NCBI GenBank assembly: GCA_003641425.1
Contig: QNAH01000076.1
Span: 1-9,592, forward strand
Direction: 5' to 3'
DNA: 9,592 bases
Origin: Candidatus Zixiibacteriota bacterium
GTDB taxonomy: Bacteria > Zixibacteria > MSB-5A5 > GN15 > PGXB01
Shown here: positions 1-6,439 of the stretch, piece after piece
How positions within the stretch are numbered: the stretch's first letter is position 1
How the letters are laid out: each line of letters begins with the position of its first letter
The notes under the pieces: generated by a model
Databases searched by the model: none
The model's input: only the letters and a program-made list of their open reading frames with translations
Told to the model about the DNA's origin: nothing
Program-made: the position numbers and the translations under genes

Positions 1-46
1 ATTGGATTTGCGGCGATTTTGAATATATGAGAGGAAGTCAGGACAG

Positions 47-98
47 AATAAAAAGGCGGGATTGCCGGGCAGTTTTCGGTAACCGGCCAGTCCCGCCT
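47..98 (-). terminator. Intrinsic terminator of the satP-like gene
   Basis: An 8-bp outer stem pairs 54-61 (AGGCGGGA) with 91-98 (TCCCGCCT). A small internal loop and an inner GC stem (64-68 with 83-87) follow. On the minus strand the stem runs into TTTTATT (complement of 47-54), the usual U-tract. It lies 30 bp past the stop codon of the transporter gene. The plus-strand side has no U-tract, so it looks one-directional. Confidence 0.75.
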
Positions 99-127
99 GA
101 TCTAAAATGCTTAAATATGGAATACTC

Positions 128-727
128 TCAATCTTTGGGCGCTCCGAGGGGCAGGACGGTTCTGCCATAGATTTCATTAAGCACCTGCGCAATAGCGGCA
201 TATATGGCGGAGAAGCCGCAAAAGATTCCCTCGAAACCCGCGATTCTGGTAATGAGCGCGTTGCCGGTGGCATCGCCCAGAGCCAGAAGCCAGAATAGAA
301 GAGTCAGACTAAAAAAGACAACCTGCAGGGCGCGGTTAAGTTTCAAGGTCCCGATAAACATGAAGAATGTAAACAGGCCCCACATGAAAAGGTATGCGGC
401 CATTGCTCCCTTGGTCGGCCCGTCGCCCCATCCCATTTTAGGCATTACCAGCAGTCCCACCAGAGTCAGCCAGAAAAGACCATAGGAGGTAAAAGCGGTG
501 GTTCCGAAAGTATTTTTCTTTTTCCACTCCATGATTCCGGCAATTATCTGCGCGAGACCACCGTAGAAAATACCCATTCCGAGTATCATGGTGTCGAGCC
601 CGAAAAAACCGGCGTTATGCAGGTTGAGAAGAACGGTGGTCATCCCAAATCCAAGCAATCCCAGCGGGGCCGGGTTGGCGGTGGTGTCTTTGATCTGTGT
701 AACAGATTCCATGGCCTGATCGGTCAT
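128..727 (-). CDS. satP: Acetate/succinate transporter, AceTr (GPR1/FUN34/YaaH) family
   Basis: This 199-residue integral membrane protein probably carries acetate, and perhaps succinate, across the inner membrane with protons. The family signature NPAPLGL is at residues 18-24, and the conserved NTFG turn is at 72-75 in the loop after the second helix. About six hydrophobic helices can be drawn, near residues 22-42, 46-66, 79-96, 108-127, 133-150 and 162-184. The length matches bacterial SatP (about 190-200 residues), so the gene looks complete. The ATG start has a strong Shine-Dalgarno (AGGGAGAATA, complement of 731-740). The gene stands alone, divergent from mfd, and ends at its own terminator. 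The family is clear; the exact substrate is inferred, since formate, acetate and succinate carriers of this fold cannot be told apart here. Confidence 0.9.
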   Translation of the reverse strand: MTDQAMESVTQIKDTTANPAPLGLLGFGMTTVLLNLHNAGFFGLDTMILGMGIFYGGLAQIIAGIMEWKKKNTFGTTAFTSYGLFWLTLVGLLVMPKMGWGDGPTKGAMAAYLFMWGLFTFFMFIGTLKLNRALQVVFFSLTLLFWLLALGDATGNALITRIAGFEGIFCGFSAIYAAIAQVLNEIYGRTVLPLGAPKD

Positions 728-766
728 ATTTATTCTCCCTAAAAGTCAATTAAAGGATAGATATAT

Positions 767-795
767 ACCTTACACGAAATGCAAAGATATGTAAA
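767..795 (-). promoter_or_regulatory. Candidate promoter of the satP-like gene
   Basis: On the minus strand TTTACA (complement of 790-795) is followed after 17 bp by TAAGGT (complement of 767-772). The spacing is ideal, but the -10 box is a weak match to TATAAT. It lies about 40-70 bp upstream of the ATG. No other minus-strand box pair in this gap looks better. Confidence 0.3.
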
Positions 796-909
796 CGGGC
801 CGGAATGGGCAAGGAGAAATGAGAGCGAGGTTTTATATGGAAATGCCCGCTCGATATAGACGTGCTACTCACAACAATATAAAGTGTCGAAAGGATTTCG
901 TATTTATGA

Positions 910-938
910 TTGCTTTATGGAATTGAGTTTATTATAAT
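910..938 (+). promoter_or_regulatory. Candidate mfd promoter
   Basis: TTGCTT at 910-915 and a perfect TATAAT at 933-938 are separated by exactly 17 bp, a good sigma-70-type promoter. Transcription would start near 945, giving a leader of about 70 nt that contains the hairpin at 970-997 before the mfd start codon. Confidence 0.5.
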
Positions 939-969
939 TCTGCCCGATAAAATAAATAAAAACGACATA

Positions 970-997
970 CCCCACCCGCGTTGCGGGTGGGGGTTTT
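970..997 (+). terminator. Terminator-like hairpin in the mfd leader
   Basis: A perfect 10-bp GC-rich stem pairs 970-979 with 983-992 around a GTT loop, followed by G and TTTT (994-997). It is 17 nt upstream of the mfd ATG and downstream of the candidate promoter at 910-938. No gene precedes it on the plus strand, since the neighbour is divergent. It may therefore act as an attenuator, or end a short leader RNA. The U-tract is short, so full termination is not certain. Confidence 0.5.
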
Positions 998-1014
998 GTG
1001 CTTGGAGTAAATAG

Positions 1015-4000
1015 ATGAGCATCGCGACCGAATATAAGCGAGGTTATCTCGACTCAATAAATGAACGATTCCGCGAATCGATTCCTTTTAGAGAACTGCT
1101 TGATAGAATCGAAAACGGCGCCGACGAGGAACTGACCATATCGGGCCTGGCCGGGTCATCACCGGCCATGCTGATCGCCGGACTTGGCGCTGAGATCGCC
1201 CGTCCGATTATCGTAATCACTTCAAGCCCGGAAGAAGCAGACGATCTTTACGATGACCTGATGTTTCTAATGGATGAGGAATCAATAAATCACTTCCCAT
1301 CGCTTCAGGCTCCGCCATACGAATTTCGGGCGCCATCGGCCGAGACAATCGGTCGGAGATTATCGGCCATTTCGGCTCTTAAGCGCAACAAGGCGGGAAT
1401 TGTGGTGGCGCCTATCGCGGCGATACTTGAGCCGACAATCAGTCCCGGTGATTATGAGACGGGCAGTCTTGTTCTTCAGGTGGGAGACGAAGCCGACATA
1501 TATTCGCTATCCGACAAACTGGTCGGAATGGGTTTCAACCGGGTCAACCTGGTTGAGGAGATCGGTGATTTTGCAGTCCGCGGCGGTTTGATCGATTTCT
1601 TCTCGCCGGGTTTCGAACATCCGGTAAGGGTGGAGTTTTTCGGCGATGAGGTCGAGACAATCAGGCAGTTCGATGTCGCCACGCAGCGAACGACCAAGAA
1701 ACTGGAAAAGGTGGAGCTTCTCCCCCGTCGTGAAGTCTCGATCCGGCAGGAGACGATCGAGGATTATATTGAAAAAATGCCGGAGGATGACGGTGATCTT
1801 GTTCGGGCCCGGTATCTCAATGATCCGGAACTTCCCGGCCTGGAGTGGCTGGCAACGTCATTCGGTATGGATCGCGGATGCCTGTTGGATTTTATTTCAA
1901 CCGATCCGATTTTCTTTCTAAAGGGGGCGGGGAGCATCAAGGTTGAAATCGAAGAAATTTTCAAAGACGCCCGTAAACGGTATACCCGCATCAAGGATCG
2001 CATGGAAAAACCTCCCGATGTCGAGAAATATTATTCCAATCTGAAAAAGTATGAAGATTACCTGGTCAACGGCCGCAAGATCGACCTGGTCCCGTTCAAA
2101 GGGGGACGGGATAATATAATAGATTTTGAATGCCGTGAGCATCCGGCGCTGGGATCGCGCCTGGATATGATATCATCGACAGTGGAAGGGTTTTACCGGG
2201 GTGGGATCAGGTTTTTTATTGCCGCCGACAATCCGGGCCAGGCCTCGCGATTGCAGGAACTTCTGGGAGAAAAAATAAATTCGCCGGCGGTGCTTCCTAT
2301 AGAGGTAGCGCAATTAAAGGGCGGTTTTGTAAGCAAGACATATAAATTTGCGGTGCTTACCGATCACCAGATTTTCGGACGGCATTATCGCCGGGCCAGA
2401 AGGAAAAAATTCAAAGAAGGTGTTGCAATACAAAATTACACCAGTCTCACCAAGGGTGATTATGTGGTGCATACGAATTTCGGTATTGCGCGGTACCAGG
2501 GTTTACAGACGATCGAAGTCGGGGGACGACCACGTGACTGTCTTTTGCTGATCTATGCCGACGGGGATAAATTGTATGTCCCGATCGAGGAATTTAATTA
2601 TGTTTCCAAATATTCCGGAAAGGATTCGGCGCCTCGGCTGTCGTCGTTGGGCGGAACCGGATGGGAAAAGATAAAGGCGAGGACCAAGAAGGCGATCGCC
2701 GATATGGCGGCCGATTTGCTCAAGATATATGCGGCGCGCAAGGCGCGGCCGGGATTTGCGTTCGGCCCGGACACGACCTGGATGAGGCAGCTAGAAGCGA
2801 CTTTTCCATATGAAGAGACGACGGACCAATTGAAGGCAATTAACAATGTCAAGGCCGACATGGAAAGGCCGATTCCGACTGACCGTCTGGTTTGCGGGGA
2901 TGTCGGCTACGGCAAGACGGAAGTCGCTATCAGGGCGGCATTCAAGGCGGTCGAGGGCGGCAAGCAGGTGGCGGTACTGGTACCGACGACGATTCTCGCC
3001 CAGCAGCATCACAGTACATTCACCCGCCGTCTGGCAGATTTTCCTGTACGAATCGAGGTGCTCTCCCGTTTCCGAACCCGCAAGGAACAAAAAGCAACGG
3101 TAGCGGAGATAGCCGAGGGTAAGGTCGATATAGTCATCGGAACCCATCGTCTGTTATCAAAGGATGTCGAGTTTCATGACCTGGGTCTTTTGATAATCGA
3201 CGAGGAACAGCGATTCGGAGTACGTCACAAGGAAAGGCTTAGAAAGATAAAAAGTACGGTCGATACGATTGCATTGACGGCGACACCGATTCCAAGGACT
3301 CTCCAGATGTCGCTTATGGGTGCGCGGGATATGTCGCTGATCAACACCTCTCCCAAGGACAGACTTCCGATCCTGACGACAATATCCGAGTTCGATCCGG
3401 AAGTCATCGCCGAGGTGATTTTGCAGGAGATCGACCGGGGCGGACAGGTCTTTTTCGTGCATAACAGGGTGCAGACAATCGAGGCGATGTACCGTTATTT
3501 GAAGAAAATCGTTCCCCAGGCGGAGATTGCGGTGGCTCACGGGCAGATGCATGAAAAGTCGCTGGAGGGGATCATGCTTGCCTTCCTGGCAAAAAAATTC
3601 CAGGTACTTTTGTCCACATCGATCATCGAATCCGGTCTCGATATACCCTCGGTAAACACGATCATAATCAACCGGGCCGATCGTTTCGGCCTGGCGCAGT
3701 TATATCAGCTTCGCGGGCGGGTCGGCCGCTCGGCGGTGCATGCGCGCGCTTATCTCCTGACCCCGGCGTACCGCCTGATATCTGAGGATGCACGAAAGCG
3801 GTTGCGGGCAATCGAGGCCCATGCTGATCTGGGGTCGGGATTTGCGCTGGCGATGAAGGACCTGGAAATTCGAGGAGCCGGAAATATTCTGGGAGCGCAA
3901 CAGTCCGGTTTTATCGAGGAAATCGGATTCGATCTTTACACCAAGCTTTTGGAGGAGGCGGTCGCGGAATTGAAGGGCGAGACGGTTCCCAAGATGCCGG

Positions 4001-4434
4001 ATACCAAGATCGAGATGGATATCGAGATACTTATCCCCGATTATTACATGGATATCAAACAACAGAAGGTGGAAGTATATCAAAAAATTGCCGGATCGCG
4101 GACGCTCGATGAGATCGAGAATATCCGTGATAATGTCGAGGATCGTTTCGGCAAGGCTCCGGATGAGGTCAATAACCTTTTCGAGGCAGCGGCGGTGAAG
4201 ATTTCAGCATTCGCGCATCAAATAGAAAAGGTTCGGATAAGATCGGGGATGATCGAATTTCATTTCAATGCCGACAAAAAGTTCGAGCGCAAGGAGGTCG
4301 AGAGTTGGCGTCGGGCGAGTGAATATCCGATGGAATTCTCCTATGCCGACAGTATGGTAATACGGCTTGATTTATCGCAGGTGGGTCGGAATAAGAGGCT
4401 GCAGTATATCAGATCGATGCTTAATAGAATATAG
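1015..4434 (+). CDS. mfd: Transcription-repair coupling factor Mfd (ATP-dependent dsDNA translocase)
   Basis: Mfd binds RNA polymerase stalled at a DNA lesion, pushes it off using ATP, and recruits UvrA to begin nucleotide excision repair. The protein has 1139 residues, close to the E. coli length of 1148, so it looks complete. Domains in order: a UvrB-like N-terminal module that lacks a working ATPase site (about 1-350); the RNA-polymerase-interacting CarD-like domain (from TKGD, 479-482, to about 550); the two RecG-like motor lobes; and the C-terminal TRCF domain (about 985-1130). Motor motifs are Walker A GDVGYGKT at 628-635, DEEQ at 729-732, TATPIP at 755-760, and QLRGRVGRS at 898-906. 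The UvrB-like front and CarD-like domain separate it from RecG. The ATG has a GGAG Shine-Dalgarno at 1004-1007. The gene appears monocistronic. Confidence 0.97.
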   Translation: MSIATEYKRGYLDSINERFRESIPFRELLDRIENGADEELTISGLAGSSPAMLIAGLGAEIARPIIVITSSPEEADDLYDDLMFLMDEESINHFPSLQAPPYEFRAPSAETIGRRLSAISALKRNKAGIVVAPIAAILEPTISPGDYETGSLVLQVGDEADIYSLSDKLVGMGFNRVNLVEEIGDFAVRGGLIDFFSPGFEHPVRVEFFGDEVETIRQFDVATQRTTKKLEKVELLPRREVSIRQETIEDYIEKMPEDDGDLVRARYLNDPELPGLEWLATSFGMDRGCLLDFISTDPIFFLKGAGSIKVEIEEIFKDARKRYTRIKDRMEKPPDVEKYYSNLKKYEDYLVNGRKIDLVPFKGGRDNIIDFECREHPALGSRLDMISSTVEGFYRGGIRFFIAADNPGQASRLQELLGEKINSPAVLPIEVAQLKGGFVSKTYKFAVLTDHQIFGRHYRRARRKKFKEGVAIQNYTSLTKGDYVVHTNFGIARYQGLQTIEVGGRPRDCLLLIYADGDKLYVPIEEFNYVSKYSGKDSAPRLSSLGGTGWEKIKARTKKAIADMAADLLKIYAARKARPGFAFGPDTTWMRQLEATFPYEETTDQLKAINNVKADMERPIPTDRLVCGDVGYGKTEVAIRAAFKAVEGGKQVAVLVPTTILAQQHHSTFTRRLADFPVRIEVLSRFRTRKEQKATVAEIAEGKVDIVIGTHRLLSKDVEFHDLGLLIIDEEQRFGVRHKERLRKIKSTVDTIALTATPIPRTLQMSLMGARDMSLINTSPKDRLPILTTISEFDPEVIAEVILQEIDRGGQVFFVHNRVQTIEAMYRYLKKIVPQAEIAVAHGQMHEKSLEGIMLAFLAKKFQVLLSTSIIESGLDIPSVNTIIINRADRFGLAQLYQLRGRVGRSAVHARAYLLTPAYRLISEDARKRLRAIEAHADLGSGFALAMKDLEIRGAGNILGAQQSGFIEEIGFDLYTKLLEEAVAELKGETVPKMPDTKIEMDIEILIPDYYMDIKQQKVEVYQKIAGSRTLDEIENIRDNVEDRFGKAPDEVNNLFEAAAVKISAFAHQIEKVRIRSGMIEFHFNADKKFERKEVESWRRASEYPMEFSYADSMVIRLDLSQVGRNKRLQYIRSMLNRI

Positions 4435-4502
4435 TGCATAATTTCAAGGTGCTGCGCAGTACACAAATTGTTGACAAACAAATCGGAAATATTTTCCCTT
4501 GA

Positions 4503-4727
4503 CAGTGCCAGGCGAACAGGCAATCTAAAACGAAACAGGCCGCTAATTCCATTGCTGATTTAAAATCTGAGTCACGGGCATTACGGGAGGAAGTCGAGCA
4601 ACGCGGAAGTGAGCGGTAAACCAAGTTACTTTATAAAGCGTTATTGACTCATCCGGTTGAAGTAATTCTGGCAAAATCCATCAACTGGAAAGCAACCGAA
4701 CGGCTGAGTAAAGACAGATTCAATTAG
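4503..4727 (+). pseudogene. Possible decayed coding remnant with an in-frame TAA
   Basis: One frame stays open from just after a TGA at 4500-4502 to the TAG at 4725-4727, except for a single TAA at 4617-4619. The first half reads as a charged, probably coiled-coil stretch containing ALREEVEQRG. The second half, after the stop, is amphipathic and contains LLTHPVEVILAKS. It has no good start codon or Shine-Dalgarno, and I recognise no family. The case for coding rests only on openness and protein-like composition, so a chance open frame remains possible. The 533-bp gap between mfd and the tRNA holds no other convincing gene. Confidence 0.25.
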
Positions 4728-4749
4728 AGCTATCTTAAAATTCAAATGC

Positions 4750-4775
4750 AGTCAGTAACCATGGGGTTCCTGACT
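4750..4775. repeat. Inverted repeat (imperfect 11-bp hairpin)
   Basis: The arm AGTCAGTAACC (4750-4760) pairs with GGTTCCTGACT (4765-4775) around the loop ATGG, with one mismatch. No T-run follows on either strand, so it is not a standard intrinsic terminator. Its role is unknown; it could be a remnant of a mobile-element end or a structured 3' region behind mfd. Confidence 0.4.
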
Positions 4776-4896
4776 CATTGTTGGAAGCTGTGTTGATTCA
4801 GCCGTGGATTCTTGAAAGCCCATAACGGCTCGAAATGATGATCGGGTAATGCCGGGAACTGGTTTTACGGCCTAAGTCAATATATTTCAATAAATT

Positions 4897-4955
4897 TGGT
4901 ATAATTGGCTCTTTCCTAATTCATTACTTGACTTTGTAAATAAAACGTATATATT
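4897..4955 (+). promoter_or_regulatory. tRNA-fMet promoter region (two candidate promoters)
   Basis: The proximal promoter is TTGACT at 4928-4933, then 16 bp, then TATATT at 4950-4955, which places the start about 6 nt before the tRNA. A second, upstream candidate is an extended -10 element, TGGTATAAT at 4897-4905, with no clear -35. Strong or doubled promoters are common for stable RNA genes. The proximal one is the better supported. Confidence 0.55.
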
Positions 4956-4967
4956 TGGAAACTTGAT

Positions 4968-5044
<77 letters not shown>

Positions 5045-5052
5045 AGTTTAAG

Positions 5053-5087
5053 TCCCTGAAGTTCAACGACTTCGGGGATTTCTTTTT
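5053..5087 (+). terminator. Intrinsic terminator of the tRNA-fMet gene
   Basis: A 10-bp stem pairs 5053-5062 (TCCCTGAAGT) with 5069-5078 (ACTTCGGGGA), with one G-T pair and a 6-nt loop. It is followed by TTTCTTTTT (5079-5087). It starts 8 nt after the encoded CCA end. Confidence 0.85.
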
Positions 5088-5113
5088 GGGTGGGATTTCC
5101 TTCGAAAACCGGA

Positions 5114-5160
5114 TTTTCTAACAGTTTTCTAACAAAAGCTCATGAAAAAGAAAATGAGCT
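5114..5160. repeat. Tandem 11-bp repeat followed by a 7-bp inverted repeat
   Basis: TTTTCTAACAG (5114-5124) is directly followed by TTTTCTAACAA (5125-5135), 10 of 11 bases the same. Just after it AGCTCAT (5137-5143) and ATGAGCT (5154-5160) form a perfect inverted repeat around a 10-bp A-rich loop. The block lies between the tRNA terminator and the merR promoter. Such clusters can be recombinase arm sites or regulator sites, but no integrase gene is present in the window and the role is unknown. Confidence 0.35.
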
Positions 5161-5174
5161 ATTTGCAAAAAATA

Positions 5175-5208
5175 TTGAAACCCTGTAGTATGATACAGGG
5201 TGTTTAAT
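5175..5208 (+). promoter_or_regulatory. MerR-type operator/promoter of the merR operon
   Basis: A perfect 8-bp dyad, ACCCTGTA (5180-5187) and TACAGGGT (5194-5201) around 6 bp, sits between TTGAAA (5175-5180) and TTTAAT (5203-5208). MerR-family regulators bind such dyads between over-spaced -35 and -10 boxes and untwist the DNA on metal binding. The bases TACAGGGTGTT resemble operators of metal-sensing MerR proteins. The spacer read this way is 22 bp, longer than the usual 19-20. The operator lies directly upstream of merR, so the regulator probably controls its own transcript. Confidence 0.7.
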
Positions 5209-5228
5209 GAAATAGAAATGGAGAAATG

Positions 5229-5642
5229 ATGAATAACAGTGTTTTCAGAACCGGTGAATTAGCCAAAAAGGCTGAGGTGAATAAAGAGACAATTAGATTC
5301 TATGAGAAAAAGGGGTTGCTGTCTGAGCCTGTTAGAACCGATGGCGGATACAGGCAATACTCTCAAAAAGATTTGGAGCGACTCATTTTTATTAAGAACG
5401 CCAAAGAACTGGGTTTTGCTTTATCGGAGATTAAAGAGCTTTTAGCAATAGCGGATGGTGACATATACAAATGTTCTGAAGTTAGACAGATTGCTGAGGG
5501 CAAATTAGAACACGTCAACAATCAACTGAATCATCTTAAGAAATTGAAGACGACATTAACAAGGCTGGTGACTGAATGTCAACGAGCCGCAACTATAAAA
5601 AACTGTCCAATAATTGAATCACTTTCTAAAGGAGTAAAATAA
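5229..5642 (+). CDS. merR: MerR-family regulator with a mercury-type cysteine triad
   Basis: This dimeric DNA-binding regulator probably senses Hg(II) and activates its own operon. The N-terminal winged helix-turn-helix carries the family signature, including TIRFYEKKGLL and GGYRQYS. A long dimerisation helix follows, then a C-terminal metal loop. Counting from the second ATG, cysteines fall at 82, 117 and 126, the same positions and spacing as the three Hg(II) ligands of Tn501 MerR, and the end (NCPIIESL) resembles that protein's. I chose the ATG at 5229 because GGAG at 5220-5223 is 5 nt away; the ATG at 5226 would be only 2 nt away. At 137 residues it is slightly shorter than Tn501 MerR (144). 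It ends 1 nt before the next gene. Metal specificity is inferred from the cysteine pattern; lead or cadmium sensors place their cysteines differently. Confidence 0.88.
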   Translation: MNNSVFRTGELAKKAEVNKETIRFYEKKGLLSEPVRTDGGYRQYSQKDLERLIFIKNAKELGFALSEIKELLAIADGDIYKCSEVRQIAEGKLEHVNNQLNHLKKLKTTLTRLVTECQRAATIKNCPIIESLSKGVK

Positions 5643-5643
5643 T

Positions 5644-5952
5644 ATGAAAATCGAATTTTTATACTTCGATGGCTGTCCCAATCATGAAACAGCTCTAACC
5701 AATTTGAAAGAAGTTCTTTCTGAAACAGGGCTGAAAGAGGAGATTGATATTATCAATATTGAGAATCCAGAGGATGTAACAAAGCATCGTTTTCTTGGAT
5801 CGCCTTCAATTAGAATCAACGGTAAAGACCTTGAAGTCACTGAAGATGAATCTACACAATATTCGATGCGTTGCCGTCGATATAAGAACGGCGATGTGAT
5901 GGAGGGGTTTCCCTCTAAGGAACTGATCTCAACTAATCTGAAAAACAATTGA
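5644..5952 (+). CDS. Small thioredoxin-fold protein ('DF family' / alkylmercury-lyase-like annotation)
   Basis: This 102-residue soluble protein begins with a thioredoxin-like strand and the active-site motif FDGCPNH at residues 8-14. C11 is the likely redox or metal-binding thiol; the second position of a CxxC is His14. The cis-proline expected of the fold is in GSPS (P54). A second cysteine, C77, lies in a Cys-Arg-Arg context near the end. Relatives are known as DF family (seleno)proteins, often loosely annotated as alkylmercury lyase, and occur beside MerR genes. True MerB needs two catalytic cysteines and an aspartate in a longer protein, so lyase activity is not supported. The Shine-Dalgarno AAAGGAG (5628-5634) lies inside the end of merR, and the genes are 1 nt apart, so they are co-transcribed. 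Family placement is from recalled motifs; function is inferred as thiol or metal handling. Confidence 0.7.
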   Translation: MKIEFLYFDGCPNHETALTNLKEVLSETGLKEEIDIINIENPEDVTKHRFLGSPSIRINGKDLEVTEDESTQYSMRCRRYKNGDVMEGFPSKELISTNLKNN

Positions 5953-5959
5953 GGTTGAG

Positions 5960-5998
5960 ATGGATTCTAAGAAAGTATTACAACCTGAAAAAATATGA
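5960..5998 (+). pseudogene. Truncated reading frame after the DF gene, possible operon-gene remnant
   Basis: An ATG at 5960 has a good Shine-Dalgarno (GAGG, 5951-5954, 5 nt away) and starts 8 nt after the DF gene stop, as a third operon gene would. It reads only 12 codons (MDSKKVLQPEKI) to a TGA at 5996-5998. A run of six A's (5988-5993) sits just before the stop. Shifting frame there gives a short lysine-rich continuation that meets a TAA at 6012-6014. The N-terminus is compatible with the start of a small MerT-like transporter, which often follows this gene pair, but no membrane segment survives, so this identity is only a guess. Confidence 0.3.
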
Positions 5999-6032
5999 AA
6001 AGGCAGCAATTTAAATAACTTGTGAAAAGAAA

Positions 6033-6194
6033 ATGTGTCTCTTATATTTTAACCGAAAATGTCCAAAAGGTTCTGAAGACATACAGTTTAGCCCCATAGC
6101 TCTCTTGAATAAAAGACCAGAATTACAATCAGCGTATGATGAAATTATTGAATATTTGAGTACACACAAGAATTCACTATATAATAGCGAATAA
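6033..6194 (+). CDS. Small ORF of unknown function (53 codons), possibly part of a decayed gene
   Basis: An ATG-initiated frame runs 53 codons to a TAA. The product contains a Cys-Pro pair (RKCPKG, residues 8-13) and a helix-like C-terminal half with LNKRPELQSAYDEIIEYL. Its composition is that of a soluble globular protein rather than random translation. It has no convincing Shine-Dalgarno; only an A-rich stretch precedes it. It is in the same frame as the continuation past the A6 tract at 5988-5993, separated by one TAA at 6012-6014. It could therefore be the tail of a broken gene rather than an independent one. I recognise no family. It follows merR and the DF gene on the same strand. Confidence 0.35.
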   Translation: MCLLYFNRKCPKGSEDIQFSPIALLNKRPELQSAYDEIIEYLSTHKNSLYNSE

Positions 6195-6439
6195 TCGACA
6201 AAGATAATGCTTGATAAATTAAAAGCTATAAAACAAGGAATCCTGGCCTTCTAAGGCTCAAATTAGGGCGTTATTTCCATAAGCCAAGTTATTTTTTTAT
6301 TCATCAGATATAATATTTGAACTTGATGTTGAGCTTGAACTTTGATAAGTTAAATGTTATCGGAATTAATATATATTTTCCCGGTTTATAATTTGTATTC
6401 TGCCATTAATTTAATATGTTAATATAGGAGAAGCTGTTT
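6195..6439. other. AT-rich intergenic region without a gene
   Basis: Nothing coding is seen here. It holds a weak terminator candidate (6267-6298), a lone TATAAT at 6309-6314 without a good -35, and TTGAAC boxes at 6317-6322 and 6335-6340 without good -10 partners. The promoter of the kinase-BON gene must lie here, but I cannot point to it with confidence. Confidence 0.5.
6267..6298 (+). terminator. Weak terminator candidate ending the merR operon
   Basis: GGC-g-TTAT (6267-6274) pairs with ATAAGCC (6279-6285) around a TTCC loop, with one bulged G. After a 6-nt gap comes a run of seven T's (6292-6298). The stem is short and the U-tract is displaced, so termination may be weak. Confidence 0.3.

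Noticed and set aside
1..30. Possible 3' end of a plus-strand gene (frame 1, TGA at 28-30)
   Set aside because: Only nine codons are visible before the stop, too few to support a gene, and the terminator at 47-98 has no plus-strand U-tract.
107..485. Plus-strand open frames over the transporter gene
   Set aside because: They are antisense to a clear membrane-transporter gene, have no Shine-Dalgarno, and show no protein-like pattern.
2791..3552. Long minus-strand open frames inside mfd
   Set aside because: They are shadows of the codon use of mfd, opposite its conserved motor domain, with no independent support.
4455..4474. Palindrome GTGCTGCGCAGTAC as mfd terminator
   Set aside because: The stem would leave almost no loop, and no T-run follows.
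4617..4619. In-frame TAA as recoded codon (for example selenocysteine or pyrrolysine)
   Set aside because: Selenocysteine uses TGA and pyrrolysine uses TAG. No known recoding uses TAA here, and the frame itself is doubtful.
5644..5952. Organomercurial lyase MerB
   Set aside because: The protein is only 102 residues long with a thioredoxin-like start, and lacks the MerB two-cysteine and aspartate catalytic arrangement.
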